Shown here one piece after another: positions 36,489 to 45,184 of a stretch of DNA of 64,000 nt (position 1 is the stretch's first letter; every line of letters starts with the position of its first letter). The notes under the pieces are model-generated. The model saw only the letters and a program-made list of their open reading frames with translations. It was not told where the DNA came from and did no database searches. Source of the stretch: Salinibacter ruber DSM 13855 (lineage in GTDB: Bacteria > Bacteroidota > Rhodothermia > Rhodothermales > Salinibacteraceae); assembly GCF_000013045.1 (NCBI RefSeq), contig NC_007677.1, positions 3,263,501 to 3,327,500 on the forward strand. Reading direction: 5' to 3'. The translations under genes and the position numbers were made by a program.

Positions 36489-38789
36489 TCACTGCGTCCC
36501 TTCCGCCGCGCGCGGCCGGAGCACGAACTCGATGTCCCGCGAGACGGTCGCCCCTGTGACCTCGTCGGTCACGCGCACCGTGACCCGCACGTCCTGCGGC
36601 TCGTCCCGCTGAATCTCGGACAGGTCAAGAAGGATCGCCTCCGTCGTGCGGCGGTCGGTGCCCGCCATCGTCATCTCGGTGCTGGTGCGCTGGGTGTCGG
36701 TCCCGCGGAAGAGCTTCGTCCAGCCGCGTTTCGTCTCCCCCTTCGCCTCGTAGGCGATCGAGTACCGGGTTCGGTCGTCGGCGCCGTAGGCGAGGTGGTA
36801 CAGCTCGAAGGAGAGCAGGAGGGGGGTATCGCCCGTGAGGGTGCGGAACGGGTACGGCGTGGCCTGCTCGGCGGGACGGGCGAGGGATTGCGCACTCGTA
36901 TCGGGCAGCGTGAGCACCTTCACGTCACTCATTTCGACCCCCGGGCCCTCGGCACGGAGCGGCTCCAGCGAGTCGACACGGGCGGTGGCCACCCGTCGCT
37001 TCGGCCCCATCCGTTTCCCCTCGGACGGCGAGTCGGACGCCCACAGCTGGTACTGTCCCCACTGCAGGCCGAGGTGGTAGCGGCCCGTCGCCCCCTCCAG
37101 GGTGAGGGGCGAGGGCACAATCATCCGTGTGTCCGTGCCCGTCTGCACCTCCACCGGATACCGACCGCGCGTCCGCTGCAGCAGCCGGTGCTCGTCGTCG
37201 TACTGCGCCGCCGAGACGGCGATCAGGGACGACGCGGGGGCGCCGGCCTCGCCCAGCCGCAGCCGATCGGCCGGCACGCCCCAGTAGACCTCCGTCCGGG
37301 TCGTGCCGTCCGGATCGAGGAACCGCGCCGTCCGCACCGATACGGGCAGCCGCGCGGTCTCATCGAGCAGGGCGGTGTGCTGACGAGGCATCGCCTCCTC
37401 GCGCCGCTCCACGGCCTCCCGGTCTTCGCGCTCGGCCCGCGTCACCATGCGGGAGACGAACCGGGTCGGGTAGTCGTAGCCCATCGACGGATTCGAGAAG
37501 ACCCGCCGGGTCTGCCCGACGCCCGCTCCCACTTTCGTCGACCGCTGGCCGGCCGAGCCGGACCCGCCGCCGGAGCGCTCGGCCGCCCTCGCGGCCGTCG
37601 CCTGCATCTCTTGCCAGCTCGCGTAGTTGGCGATCTTCGAGTATCGCGTGCTGAAGTTGATATGGAACAGGGCCAGCTCCCGGTAGATGGCCCGCATGGC
37701 CATGAGGGCCGAGTAGGCAATATTGAGCCCCCGCTCCGTGTCTGCGCGCTGCCGGGTCAGGTACCGCGGCATGAGCTCGTTGGCCTTCGCCTGCCGGAAG
37801 CAATCCGACGTGCTTTCTTCGGCGAACAGGTAGAAGCCGGACTCGTCGATGTGGGTATACAGCCAGATCTCGCTCTTCGGGAAGCTGGACGGAGGAACGT
37901 TCACCCCGAAGCGGTAGACCTCTTTGAAGAACTCGCCGTCCTCGTAGTTGAGGGATCGCTGCTTGTAGGGGCTTCCAAGCCGGAGGTGCACGAGCCCCCG
38001 ATCGTCGATCGCGCTGACCCGCTCGGCACATGCGAAGTTCTGACGCACCCGAACGAGGCGGGTGAGGTGTTCCTCCAGGCGCTCGTTCGCGTCGGTAGCC
38101 GGAAGGGGATCGAGCCCGCGCCACCACTCCACGAGGGCCGCCCCGGCGTCGGGTTCGAAGGTCCATTCCGCAGGGGCCGTGGAGCGGTCCTGCTGAATGA
38201 CGCGGGCCAGTGCGGAGTCGGCCATGAGGGGGGCCATCTGCGCCACCCGCCGGCGCGAGAGGGACCGCATGGCCTCCGACGTGTCGGTGCCGACCCGGCC
38301 GAGAAGGGACCGGTAGACGTCCACCGCGTAGAGCCGCTCGCCCCGAAGCTGCTCGGGGGTGAGCCTGCGCAGGTACGCATCGGCGAGACGGGCGTCGAAC
38401 CGCCCAACGTTCCAGAGCGTCCGGAGCCCTGTGCGCCACGCCGACCGCGCCTTCTCCGGCTGGTCGGCCTGCTGATAGGCCCTGCCCAACCAGTACGCGG
38501 CGGCGCCATGGGCCGGGGAGACAAGCGCGGAATCAGCGTCCAGTGCCGACCGCAGGAGGGCGGCTGCGTCCGCGGGCCGCCCCTCACGGAGCAGCTCGAC
38601 CCCCGCCTCGACCTGGGACGCGCCGGAGGGCCCCTGGACGTCGGGAATGTCAAGTTGGGCCTGTGCGGAGGAAGGGGCCGTGCACAGGCACAGAAGCATT
38701 CCCCCGAGCAGGCCAAACAAGAGGTGCGTCACACGAACGGACGCGGCACCAAGGAGTCGGCGTCGGGGGGAACGGGAGGAACCACGCAT
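36489..38789 (-). CDS. Large secreted GWxTD-domain protein with N-terminal TPR-like helices
   Basis: 766 residues with a hydrophobic N-terminus (VTHLLFGLLGGMLLCLCTAP), a signal peptide or possibly a membrane anchor. Residues ~55-190 are TPR-like helices (EAGVELLREGRPADAAALLR, YWLGRAYQQADQPEKARSAW). The GWxTD domain starts near residue 215: WWRGLDPLPATDANERLEEH, then RVSAIDDRGLVHLRLGSP and KSEIWLYTHIDESGFYLFAE. The motif that names the family is replaced by SAIDDRG here. The C-terminal ~200 residues are beta-rich. Function is unknown for the whole family, which is mostly found in Bacteroidota and Acidobacteriota. ATG 38789. Confidence 0.75.
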   Translation of the reverse strand: MRGSSRSPRRRLLGAASVRVTHLLFGLLGGMLLCLCTAPSSAQAQLDIPDVQGPSGASQVEAGVELLREGRPADAAALLRSALDADSALVSPAHGAAAYWLGRAYQQADQPEKARSAWRTGLRTLWNVGRFDARLADAYLRRLTPEQLRGERLYAVDVYRSLLGRVGTDTSEAMRSLSRRRVAQMAPLMADSALARVIQQDRSTAPAEWTFEPDAGAALVEWWRGLDPLPATDANERLEEHLTRLVRVRQNFACAERVSAIDDRGLVHLRLGSPYKQRSLNYEDGEFFKEVYRFGVNVPPSSFPKSEIWLYTHIDESGFYLFAEESTSDCFRQAKANELMPRYLTRQRADTERGLNIAYSALMAMRAIYRELALFHINFSTRYSKIANYASWQEMQATAARAAERSGGGSGSAGQRSTKVGAGVGQTRRVFSNPSMGYDYPTRFVSRMVTRAEREDREAVERREEAMPRQHTALLDETARLPVSVRTARFLDPDGTTRTEVYWGVPADRLRLGEAGAPASSLIAVSAAQYDDEHRLLQRTRGRYPVEVQTGTDTRMIVPSPLTLEGATGRYHLGLQWGQYQLWASDSPSEGKRMGPKRRVATARVDSLEPLRAEGPGVEMSDVKVLTLPDTSAQSLARPAEQATPYPFRTLTGDTPLLLSFELYHLAYGADDRTRYSIAYEAKGETKRGWTKLFRGTDTQRTSTEMTMAGTDRRTTEAILLDLSEIQRDEPQDVRVTVRVTDEVTGATVSRDIEFVLRPRAAEGTQ

Positions 38790-38857
38790 GGCACTGTATG
38801 CATTGCGCCGGGCCGGATGCAGCGACCGGCATCCACAGTCTACAAGGATTAAGTAAG

Positions 38858-39703
38858 ATGTTCACTGAACCTTTGTCGTTCCCGCTGTTCGCGTTGCCTG
38901 CCCGTAGCCGTTACAATTGTGTAGAGGAGGAATCCGTCGGGGACGGGCGGCGTGTGTTGTCGCCCAGCACAACATGTCCACTGGTGTTTGCCCTCGTGCC
39001 CTCCTTTGCGACACGCCTCCGGTCTACGACGCGCATCGAGCGCTGGTCGCTCGTCAACGCCGTTGCCGTGCTTCTCGCGGCCGTGGGCACCGTGTGGCTC
39101 CGGGCCCTCGATCCAATTCTGATCGTGGGCGTGGCGATGCTCGGGGGACTTGTGGGCCTCGAACGGGCCCGGTGGACCCCCCACGGCACATTCGGCGTGG
39201 CCAATGGCGTGACCGCGCTTCGGGTGGGCCTACTGGGCCTGCTCGCCCCCGCAGCGTCCGTCGGCCCGTGGCCCCTCGTCGTGCTGAGCCTCCTCTTTTT
39301 GGGCCTTGACGGCCTCGACGGATGGCTGGCCCGTCGGTATCATCTCTCCTCGTCGTTCGGGGCGTTCTTCGACAAAGAGACCGACGCCCTCTTTCTGCTT
39401 CTGCTCTGTGGCCTCGCGGCGTTCCGGGGCGTCCTCCCGCTCTGGATTGTGGGCGCCGGCCTGCTGCGCTACGGGTTCGTGGTGGTGCTCTTTCTCCTTC
39501 CGACGCCCCGGAAGACTGAATCCCGTTCGTCACTCGCCCGGTACGTGTTCGGGACCATGGCCGGGGCGCTCCTCGCGTCGTTCCTTTTGCCCCCGGGCCT
39601 GTCACGCCCGCTCGTGGCCGTGGCCACGGCGGCCTTGCTCGTGTCGTTCGGGCGGTCGCTCTGGGGGATCGTTGCTCCGCAGTGGGTGTTGAGGGAATCC
39701 TGA
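38858..39703 (+). CDS. CDP-alcohol phosphatidyltransferase family membrane enzyme
   Basis: 281 residues. The diagnostic motif is complete: DGLDGWLARRYHLSSSFGAF, then FDKETD, matching DGxxAR(x8)Gx3Dx3D with all four Asp (catalytic pair last). Six hydrophobic segments follow the expected topology (LLAAVGTVWLRALDPILIVG, LLGLLAPAASVGPWPLVVLS, LFLLLLCGLAAFRGVLPLWI and others). It joins a CDP-linked lipid to an alcohol such as inositol or glycerol-phosphate; the acceptor is unknown. ATG 38858 is preceded by AAGGA with suitable spacing; a GTG near 38980 is an alternative start. It is followed by a sulfatase-fold gene. Confidence 0.88.
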   Translation: MFTEPLSFPLFALPARSRYNCVEEESVGDGRRVLSPSTTCPLVFALVPSFATRLRSTTRIERWSLVNAVAVLLAAVGTVWLRALDPILIVGVAMLGGLVGLERARWTPHGTFGVANGVTALRVGLLGLLAPAASVGPWPLVVLSLLFLGLDGLDGWLARRYHLSSSFGAFFDKETDALFLLLLCGLAAFRGVLPLWIVGAGLLRYGFVVVLFLLPTPRKTESRSSLARYVFGTMAGALLASFLLPPGLSRPLVAVATAALLVSFGRSLWGIVAPQWVLRES

Positions 39704-39761
39704 TCGGAGAGGGCGGGCACGCCGATTCGAGTTCGCCGTTCTCCTCCGGAGTGATCACGCC

Positions 39762-41546
39762 ATGTCGACTCGCTGGCACACCTCGGTCTCCGCCCCCGGC
39801 CGGGTCTGGGGCTCGTTCGTCGGGGCGTGGGGCCTGCTCACACTGCTTCCGTTCCTTCCAGCCCTCGCGACGCCGCGCCCCCGAAGTCCGTACTTTCCCC
39901 TCTGCGTGGAGGTCCTGGTGCTCGGGACGGCCGTCGTCTACACCCATCGCACGCGGTGGGCCCGCACGGCCCGCCTCGGGGCGGGGCTCGGGCTCGGCCT
40001 GCTGCTGCTCTACGAAGTGTACGACGCGACGGTGTACGTCGCCACGCGCCGCAGCGGCATCCTCTACGAGGACCTGCAGTACGTGGACAACCTGAGCTAC
40101 TTCGTGCTCGACCTCTGGTCGTGGCGCGTGGGCGTCCTCGCCGTCCTGGCGCTCGCCGGGATTGGGGGGGTGGGGGGGCTCGTGGCGTGGGGCCTCCGGA
40201 CGGTGGGCCGGACGGGGCGATATGGGGGCTGCCGGGCGGCCCTGCTGGCCGTGCACCTCGCGGCCTGGCCCCTTGTCGCCGTGGTGGGGCCGGCCCTGGA
40301 GCTCGGCCCTGTGAACATGACGTACCAGTCGTCCGGCGAGCGGACCCGAGTGCGCACGACGACCACCCGCGCCGTGGCCAACGCCCGGGCCTCGCTGCGC
40401 CTCCGAACGATGCTCGACTCGATGCGGACGGCCCCGGTCGATTCGGCCTACGCGGCCTACGACACACTTGACCTCGACCGGCGCCCGTCCATTTACCTCC
40501 TCATGGTGGAGTCGTACGGATCGACCCTCAACGCGCACCCGTCGCTTCGCGCCCCGTACCGCGCCCTCATGCGGCGCACCGACTCGGTCTTTGCCGCAAA
40601 CGGCTGGCACCGAGCCACCGCCCGGAGCGACATTCCCGTGCGGGGCGGGCGGTCGTGGCTGTCCATCGCCTCCCTTTTGACCGGCACACGGGTGGGCCAC
40701 CAGCTGCTCTTCAACCAGTTCCAGGCCGCCTCGGACGATTCGACCCGCAAGGTCCCTCATCTCGTCCGCTTTCTCGACGGGCAGGGCTACCGCACCGTGG
40801 CCCTCCAGCCCTTTACCTTCGAGCGTCCCGGGCTCCCCGTTCGCAACCTCTACGACTTCGACGTTCCCACCTACCGGGACGACCTCAACTACCGGGGCCC
40901 CTCCTACGGCCTCGCGGACGCCCCCGACCAGTACAGCCTCCACCACACCCACGAGACGCACCTGGCCCCGTCCCCCGATCCGTTTTTCCTGTTCTTCGAA
41001 ACCGTCGACTCGCACTCGCTCTGGAACTACGGCCTGCCGCCCTACCTCGACGACTGGACCCGGTTCAACGAGCAAACGGAGGCCACCCGCTCGCCCCACC
41101 CCAACGCGGAGTCGTTTCCCCCGGTCTTTCTACCGGACTCCATCACCGCTCCCACCATCTACGACCAGCCCACGCCGCTGCGCTACCTCCGCCACGTGGC
41201 CCACGAGCTGCGCGTCCTTCGCGAGTACCTGGTCGAGAAGGCCCCGCCCGGCAGCCTCGTACTCCTGCTCGGCGACCACCAGCCGCCCCTGATCGACTCG
41301 GCGGACCGCACCGTTCCCCTCCACGTGCTGAGCACCGACTCGACACTGGTCGCGCACGCCCGCCGGCATGGATTTACGGAGGGCCTCCTCCCCACCCCCG
41401 AAAGCCCAACGCTTCGCCAGGAGGGCCTGTACTCGTTTCTCGTCCGCCTGCTGGCCGCCCACGACCGGGGCACCGCGCCGGCGGACATGACCGCCCTCCC
41501 GCCGCTGCGGCCCCGTGGGGTGCCGCCGTCCCTCCTGGTGCCGTAG
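39762..41546 (+). CDS. Membrane-anchored sulfatase-fold phosphoglycerol transferase-like protein (LtaS/OpgB type)
   Basis: 594 residues. The first ~190 hold about five membrane segments (LGLGLLLLYEVYDATVYVAT, VGVLAVLALAGIGGVGGLVA, LLAVHLAAWPLVAVVGPALE). The rest is a periplasmic alkaline-phosphatase superfamily domain. Metal-site residues are Glu250 in LLMVESYGS and Asp505/His506 in LLLGDHQPP. The nucleophile is probably the Ser in RGGRSWLS, and DSHSLWNY supplies the His of the SH motif. LtaS- and OpgB-type enzymes move phosphoglycerol or phosphoethanolamine between lipids and glycans. Stop codons of this gene and the opposite GT4 gene are 7 bases apart. ATG 39762 is 58 bases after the CDP-alcohol transferase stop. 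Confidence 0.82.
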   Translation: MSTRWHTSVSAPGRVWGSFVGAWGLLTLLPFLPALATPRPRSPYFPLCVEVLVLGTAVVYTHRTRWARTARLGAGLGLGLLLLYEVYDATVYVATRRSGILYEDLQYVDNLSYFVLDLWSWRVGVLAVLALAGIGGVGGLVAWGLRTVGRTGRYGGCRAALLAVHLAAWPLVAVVGPALELGPVNMTYQSSGERTRVRTTTTRAVANARASLRLRTMLDSMRTAPVDSAYAAYDTLDLDRRPSIYLLMVESYGSTLNAHPSLRAPYRALMRRTDSVFAANGWHRATARSDIPVRGGRSWLSIASLLTGTRVGHQLLFNQFQAASDDSTRKVPHLVRFLDGQGYRTVALQPFTFERPGLPVRNLYDFDVPTYRDDLNYRGPSYGLADAPDQYSLHHTHETHLAPSPDPFFLFFETVDSHSLWNYGLPPYLDDWTRFNEQTEATRSPHPNAESFPPVFLPDSITAPTIYDQPTPLRYLRHVAHELRVLREYLVEKAPPGSLVLLLGDHQPPLIDSADRTVPLHVLSTDSTLVAHARRHGFTEGLLPTPESPTLRQEGLYSFLVRLLAAHDRGTAPADMTALPPLRPRGVPPSLLVP

Positions 41547-41553
41547 CTGCGCC

Positions 41554-42627
41554 TCAGGGAGCCGCTCCGACGGCCCGCGTCCGCAGGGTGGCGAGGGCCG
41601 TCCGGAACTGGGCCGCCGCCTCCGTCCACGTCGGAAAGTCGCGACTGCGGCGCCACGCCGCCTGTCCCCGGTGCGCCCGCGCCATCGGGTCGGTGAGAAG
41701 CGACCGCAGCGCGGCCCGGAGCGGCTGCGGGCCGTCCGGCGGCACGAGGGCGCCCACCGGTGCGTCCCCGGCGTTTTCCGGCATGCCCCCCACGCGACGC
41801 CCCACCACCGGCAGGCCGCGGGCCATCGCCTCGCGGGTCGACAGGCTGCACGTCTCGAAGCGGGACGGGAGCACGAACAGGTCCGCCCGGTCGTACCGCG
41901 TGCGGAGCGCCTCGGGCGCGATCGGCCCGGTCCACGTAACCCGGTCGGCGAGCCCCGTCGCCCGGAGCCGCCGGAAGAGGCCTGCGGCATACGCCGGATC
42001 GAGCGTGGCGTCCCCGACCAGCGTCCACGTCCACGGCCGGTCTCGTAGGGCACGGAGCACGTCCACGAACGACTGGAGGCCCTTTTCGGGAAGCAGGTTG
42101 GCCACCGTGAGCATTCGCGGCCTGCCGCGCCCCGGCCGGTCGGGCAGGGCCCCGCGGTACCGCTCGCCAAGGCCCGGCCGGACGACCCGGACCCGCTCTG
42201 CGGGGGGCCCCTCCCCCACGAGGGCCTGCTTCACGTACCGGCTCGTCGTCACAGCCCCGTCCACCACGTCCAGGGTCGCACGCTCATCCGCAACGCCGTC
42301 CGAGTCCGGCGCGTGGGGGTCGATGCAGCGCAGGTAGTGCACGAGCAGAATCAGGGGCGTCGCCGCGGTGCGCTCCCGAACGGCCCGCAGCGCGTCCGGA
42401 TGGCGCGCCAGGAGGCTGTCCACCACGATGAGGCTCGCGTCTGGCCGGTTCAGCTCCGGGGCCGGACGAGTGTCCGGGGCCCACGTCTGTACCCGAACGG
42501 ACGTCTCGGGCCGGAGGCCCGCCACCATCCGCCGGTTGAACACGTTGCCGCCGGTCTGCAGGTCGTGAATGTCGGGAACGAGGAAGACGATCGGTCCGTC
42601 CCCCGGCTCGTTCGTCATAGGGCTCAT
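41554..42627 (-). CDS. GT4-family glycosyltransferase
   Basis: 357 residues from ATG 42627 (another ATG follows at 42618). It has the GT-B fold: N-terminal PIVFLVPDIHDLQTGGNVFN, and C-terminal RPRMLTVANLLPEKGLQSFV, PEALRTRYDRADLFVLPSRF and ETCSLSTRE, which is the E-x7-E motif of the family, followed by GLPVVGRRVGGMPENAG. It uses a nucleotide-sugar donor, with unknown acceptor. No membrane segment. It sits next to the two lipid-modifying genes, suggesting an envelope glycan or glycolipid role, but is on the opposite strand. Divergent from yebC. Confidence 0.88.
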   Translation of the reverse strand: MSPMTNEPGDGPIVFLVPDIHDLQTGGNVFNRRMVAGLRPETSVRVQTWAPDTRPAPELNRPDASLIVVDSLLARHPDALRAVRERTAATPLILLVHYLRCIDPHAPDSDGVADERATLDVVDGAVTTSRYVKQALVGEGPPAERVRVVRPGLGERYRGALPDRPGRGRPRMLTVANLLPEKGLQSFVDVLRALRDRPWTWTLVGDATLDPAYAAGLFRRLRATGLADRVTWTGPIAPEALRTRYDRADLFVLPSRFETCSLSTREAMARGLPVVGRRVGGMPENAGDAPVGALVPPDGPQPLRAALRSLLTDPMARAHRGQAAWRRSRDFPTWTEAAAQFRTALATLRTRAVGAAP

Positions 42628-42743
42628 GGCAGTCGGGACTCGCGGTTGGGCAGTGCGGGCGGAGACAACTCCCGTCGTTGCTCTCCGTTGGAGAGACACC
42701 CCATCACGACACGTTCGTTCTTCTCATTGCCATCTGCTCCTCC

Positions 42744-43517
42744 ATGGCCGGACACACGCGCAAGTGGGCAAAGGTAAAACGCAAGAAGCAAAAGGACGAC
42801 CGGCGCAAGTCGAAGGTGTGGGCCCGGCTGTCGCAAGAGATTGAGAAGGCCGCCCGGGAGGGCGGCGGCGACCCGGACGCCAACGTGGCCCTCTCGCAGG
42901 CCCTAGAGCGGGCCCGGGAGGAGGACATGGCGAAGGACACGATTGAGCGGGCCATCAAGCGGGGCACGGGGGAGCTGGAGGAGGAGGGCCGCGAGAAGGT
43001 GACCTACGAAGGCTACGCCCCCCACGGGGTGGCCGTCTTCGTGGAGGGGGAGACGGAGAACATCAATCGTACCGTGAAAGACCTCCGCAACCTGTTCTCC
43101 GACCACGGCGGCAACCTGGGCAAGGACGGTTCCGTCGCGTACCTGTTCGAGCAAAAGGGGCGCTTCGAGATTGCCGCCGACGCCACGGACGAGATGACGC
43201 TCTTCGAGGTCGCCGTGGAGGCCGGTGCGGAGGAGGTCGACGAGACCGACGGAACGTACGTCGTCACGACCGGGCGGGACGCCTTCGCCGACGTGGGGGA
43301 GGCCCTCGACGAGGCCGGCCTCCCCGTGGAGGCGAACGCCCTCGTGCGCGCGCCGACGACGACCGTCGCGCTGGCCCCCGACGAGCGCGACGCGGTACGG
43401 GGCCTGATCGAGAAGATCAACGACCTCCGGGACGTGACGTCCGTCTACACCACCCTGGAGATCGACGGCACCCCGCTGGCGCTCGGCGTGGACGTGGCCT
43501 CCCCCGCTGGACATTGA
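42744..43517 (+). CDS. yebC: YebC/PmpR family translation or transcription factor
   Basis: 257 residues starting at ATG 42744 with the family N-terminus MAGHTRKWAKVKRKKQKDD. Conserved parts are KVWARLSQEIEKAAREGGGD, MAKDTIERAIKRGTGELEEE, YEGYAPHGVAVFVEGETENI, and the GGNLGKDGSVAYLFEQKGRF segment. YebC proteins have been described as DNA-binding regulators and, recently, as relieving ribosome stalling at proline runs. It sits 56 bases upstream of ruvC, a common yebC-ruvC pairing. Confidence 0.94.
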   Translation: MAGHTRKWAKVKRKKQKDDRRKSKVWARLSQEIEKAAREGGGDPDANVALSQALERAREEDMAKDTIERAIKRGTGELEEEGREKVTYEGYAPHGVAVFVEGETENINRTVKDLRNLFSDHGGNLGKDGSVAYLFEQKGRFEIAADATDEMTLFEVAVEAGAEEVDETDGTYVVTTGRDAFADVGEALDEAGLPVEANALVRAPTTTVALAPDERDAVRGLIEKINDLRDVTSVYTTLEIDGTPLALGVDVASPAGH

Positions 43518-43573
43518 CCCCGGCGCGGGCGATCTTGGGGATCCGCCCTTCTTCCCTCCCACTGTGCAGACCG

Positions 43574-44113
43574 ATGATTATTCTTGGCGTCGACCCCGGC
43601 TCCCGCGCCACCGGCTACGGCCTCGTCGACCCCTCCGGCGGCGACGAGCATCTCGTGGCCGCCGACACCATTCGCCTCGCGGACACCGACGACCACCCCA
43701 CCCGCCTGAAGCAGATCTACGACGCGCTCGTCGACGTCATCGACGCGCACGGCCCCGACGAATTTGCGGTCGAGATGCCGGTGTACGGCCAAAATCCCCA
43801 GTCCATGCTGAAGCTGGGGCGGGCCCAGGCCGCCGCGATGATGGCGGCCCTCAACCGCGACCTGCCCGTGGCCCAGTACACCCCGAAGGAGGTCAAAAAG
43901 TCCGTGACGGGCAACGGCAACGCCTCCAAGAAGCAGGTCGGGTTTATGATCGAGTCGATCCTCTCCGCCAGGGAGCAGACCTTCGCGCACGACACCGCCG
44001 ATGCCCTCGCCATTGCATTGTGCCACGGCAACCGCGACGCGCACGACGACGGCGACTCCTACACCGGATGGGCCAGCTTCGTCGACGCCAATCCCGACCG
44101 TGTGTCGGAGTAG
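43574..44113 (+). CDS. ruvC: Holliday junction resolvase RuvC
   Basis: 179 residues from ATG 43574. The catalytic acidic residues are seen in MIILGVDPGSRATGYG (Asp7), FAVEMPVYGQNPQSMLKLGR (Glu), and ETFAHDTADALAIALCHG-type ending (here QTFAHDTADALAIALCHGNR, two Asp). It cuts four-way junctions symmetrically in recombination repair with RuvAB, which are not in this window. It follows yebC on the same strand and is convergent with the DUF4290-like gene. Confidence 0.95.
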   Translation: MIILGVDPGSRATGYGLVDPSGGDEHLVAADTIRLADTDDHPTRLKQIYDALVDVIDAHGPDEFAVEMPVYGQNPQSMLKLGRAQAAAMMAALNRDLPVAQYTPKEVKKSVTGNGNASKKQVGFMIESILSAREQTFAHDTADALAIALCHGNRDAHDDGDSYTGWASFVDANPDRVSE

Positions 44114-44171
44114 TGGCGTCGGCGATGGGGGGGCACCGGCGGCCTTTCCTCTGCCCCGGTCCGCGGACGTC

Positions 44172-44447
44172 CTAACGGTATCCCTTTTCTTTGTCCCGCA
44201 CCCGAACCACCTGCTCCACCTCCTCGGTGTCGAGTTGGCCGCCGCTCAGTTCGTGGGCAAGGTCGGCAATCCGCTCCACCTTCTTGGGGGCCTGCCGCCA
44301 CTCCGGGTGGGCCTGGTCGATGAGACTAATGAGGATGCGGAGATACGGGTATCGATCCTCGCGCGAGTCCAGCTCGGCGACGGACTGTGCGAAGAGCTCA
44401 GCGTTTCGGCCCACCTGTCGGTCGACCATCGTCGAATCGTAGCGCAT
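44172..44447 (-). CDS. DUF4290-like small protein
   Basis: 91 residues. The order MRYDSTMVDRQVGRNAELFA, then LDSREDRYPYLRILISLIDQ, HPEWRQ and HELSGGQLDTEEVEQVV follows the layout of DUF4290 (YN-x-R...GRNIQ...IEDREER...I-x-IM...P), a family nearly limited to Bacteroidota. That similarity is from memory of the family pattern. It is soluble, acidic and of unknown function. ATG 44447; an internal ATG at 44429 is an alternative. Confidence 0.55.
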   Translation of the reverse strand: MRYDSTMVDRQVGRNAELFAQSVAELDSREDRYPYLRILISLIDQAHPEWRQAPKKVERIADLAHELSGGQLDTEEVEQVVRVRDKEKGYR

Positions 44448-44726
44448 AGCGGGGCGCCTTCAAACCAAAGCCATTGAGGGGTCCTCCGTCCATTTGTGCC
44501 CCGATAGGACCCTTAGGACAGTTTTGCACAGGGCAACAGGATCCCCGTCAACGCGGTGCCGAGCCGAGAGTTGCCTCTCTCGTCGGCACACTCGTCTCGC
44601 CCCCCGGAGTCGTCTCGATGGTTTCACTTCTTTAACGGACGGCGAAACGTGCACCAGGGGGATCGGGCGAACCTGGTCTCACACGTTTCGTACGCTCTAC
44701 CAGTGTTTACCAGGCCCCGCAGTACC

Positions 44727-45011
44727 ATGAGCAACCGCTCCGACGAGTCTTCCACTCCATATCAGCTTGATCGTCTCCAAGAGGTGCCGGCCTTTCACCG
44801 GGACGCCCGCCGGGACGGCCGACTGTCCGAGGGGCAACTGGTCTACTACGGCCCGCAGCCTTCGTATTACGGCATCGGCGAGGTGAAGCGCATCAACGGC
44901 TCCGACATCGCGGTGGATTTCCGCGGCACTGGCCTCTTCAACGTCCACGAAGAAATTATCGAACAGCGCTACCTCATCGGCATTCCCCCGGAGAAAATGG
45001 CGGAGCTCTAG
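44727..45011 (+). CDS. Small conserved-looking hypothetical protein
   Basis: 94 residues starting at ATG 44727 (MSNRSDES). The core RLSEGQLVYYGPQPSYYGIG, EVKRINGSDIAVDFRGTGLF, NVHEEIIEQRYLIGIP resembles small beta-barrel (SH3/KOW-like) modules with a repeated aromatic-Gly pattern. No membrane segment or signal. The family was not recognised. It is preceded by about 280 bases without a gene and followed by the ABC exporter genes. The open frame upstream of the ATG has no protein-like sequence. Confidence 0.55.
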   Translation: MSNRSDESSTPYQLDRLQEVPAFHRDARRDGRLSEGQLVYYGPQPSYYGIGEVKRINGSDIAVDFRGTGLFNVHEEIIEQRYLIGIPPEKMAEL

Positions 45012-45184
45012 CCTCTCGCCTGGGGGCTTGGGGGGCGGGGGCCTCCACGGGGCAGCTCGTCGGCCCGCTCAACACGTCTTTCTCCCGTCCGGCGCCTCGT
45101 CAGTCTCGACGGTTTCTTTTTCCCCCTGTGCCCTCTTTCTTAACAGGAGGATCGCGTTCTGGCGTCTCTTAACCTTTCCTTCTT

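Noticed and set aside
36474..38852. 792-codon open frame on the plus strand
   Set aside because: It is the shadow of the GWxTD gene; the minus-strand frame carries signal peptide and family motifs and this one does not.
39054..41099. 681-codon open frame on the minus strand
   Set aside because: It is antisense to the CDP-alcohol transferase and LtaS-like genes, with low-complexity Arg/Gly/Pro-rich content.
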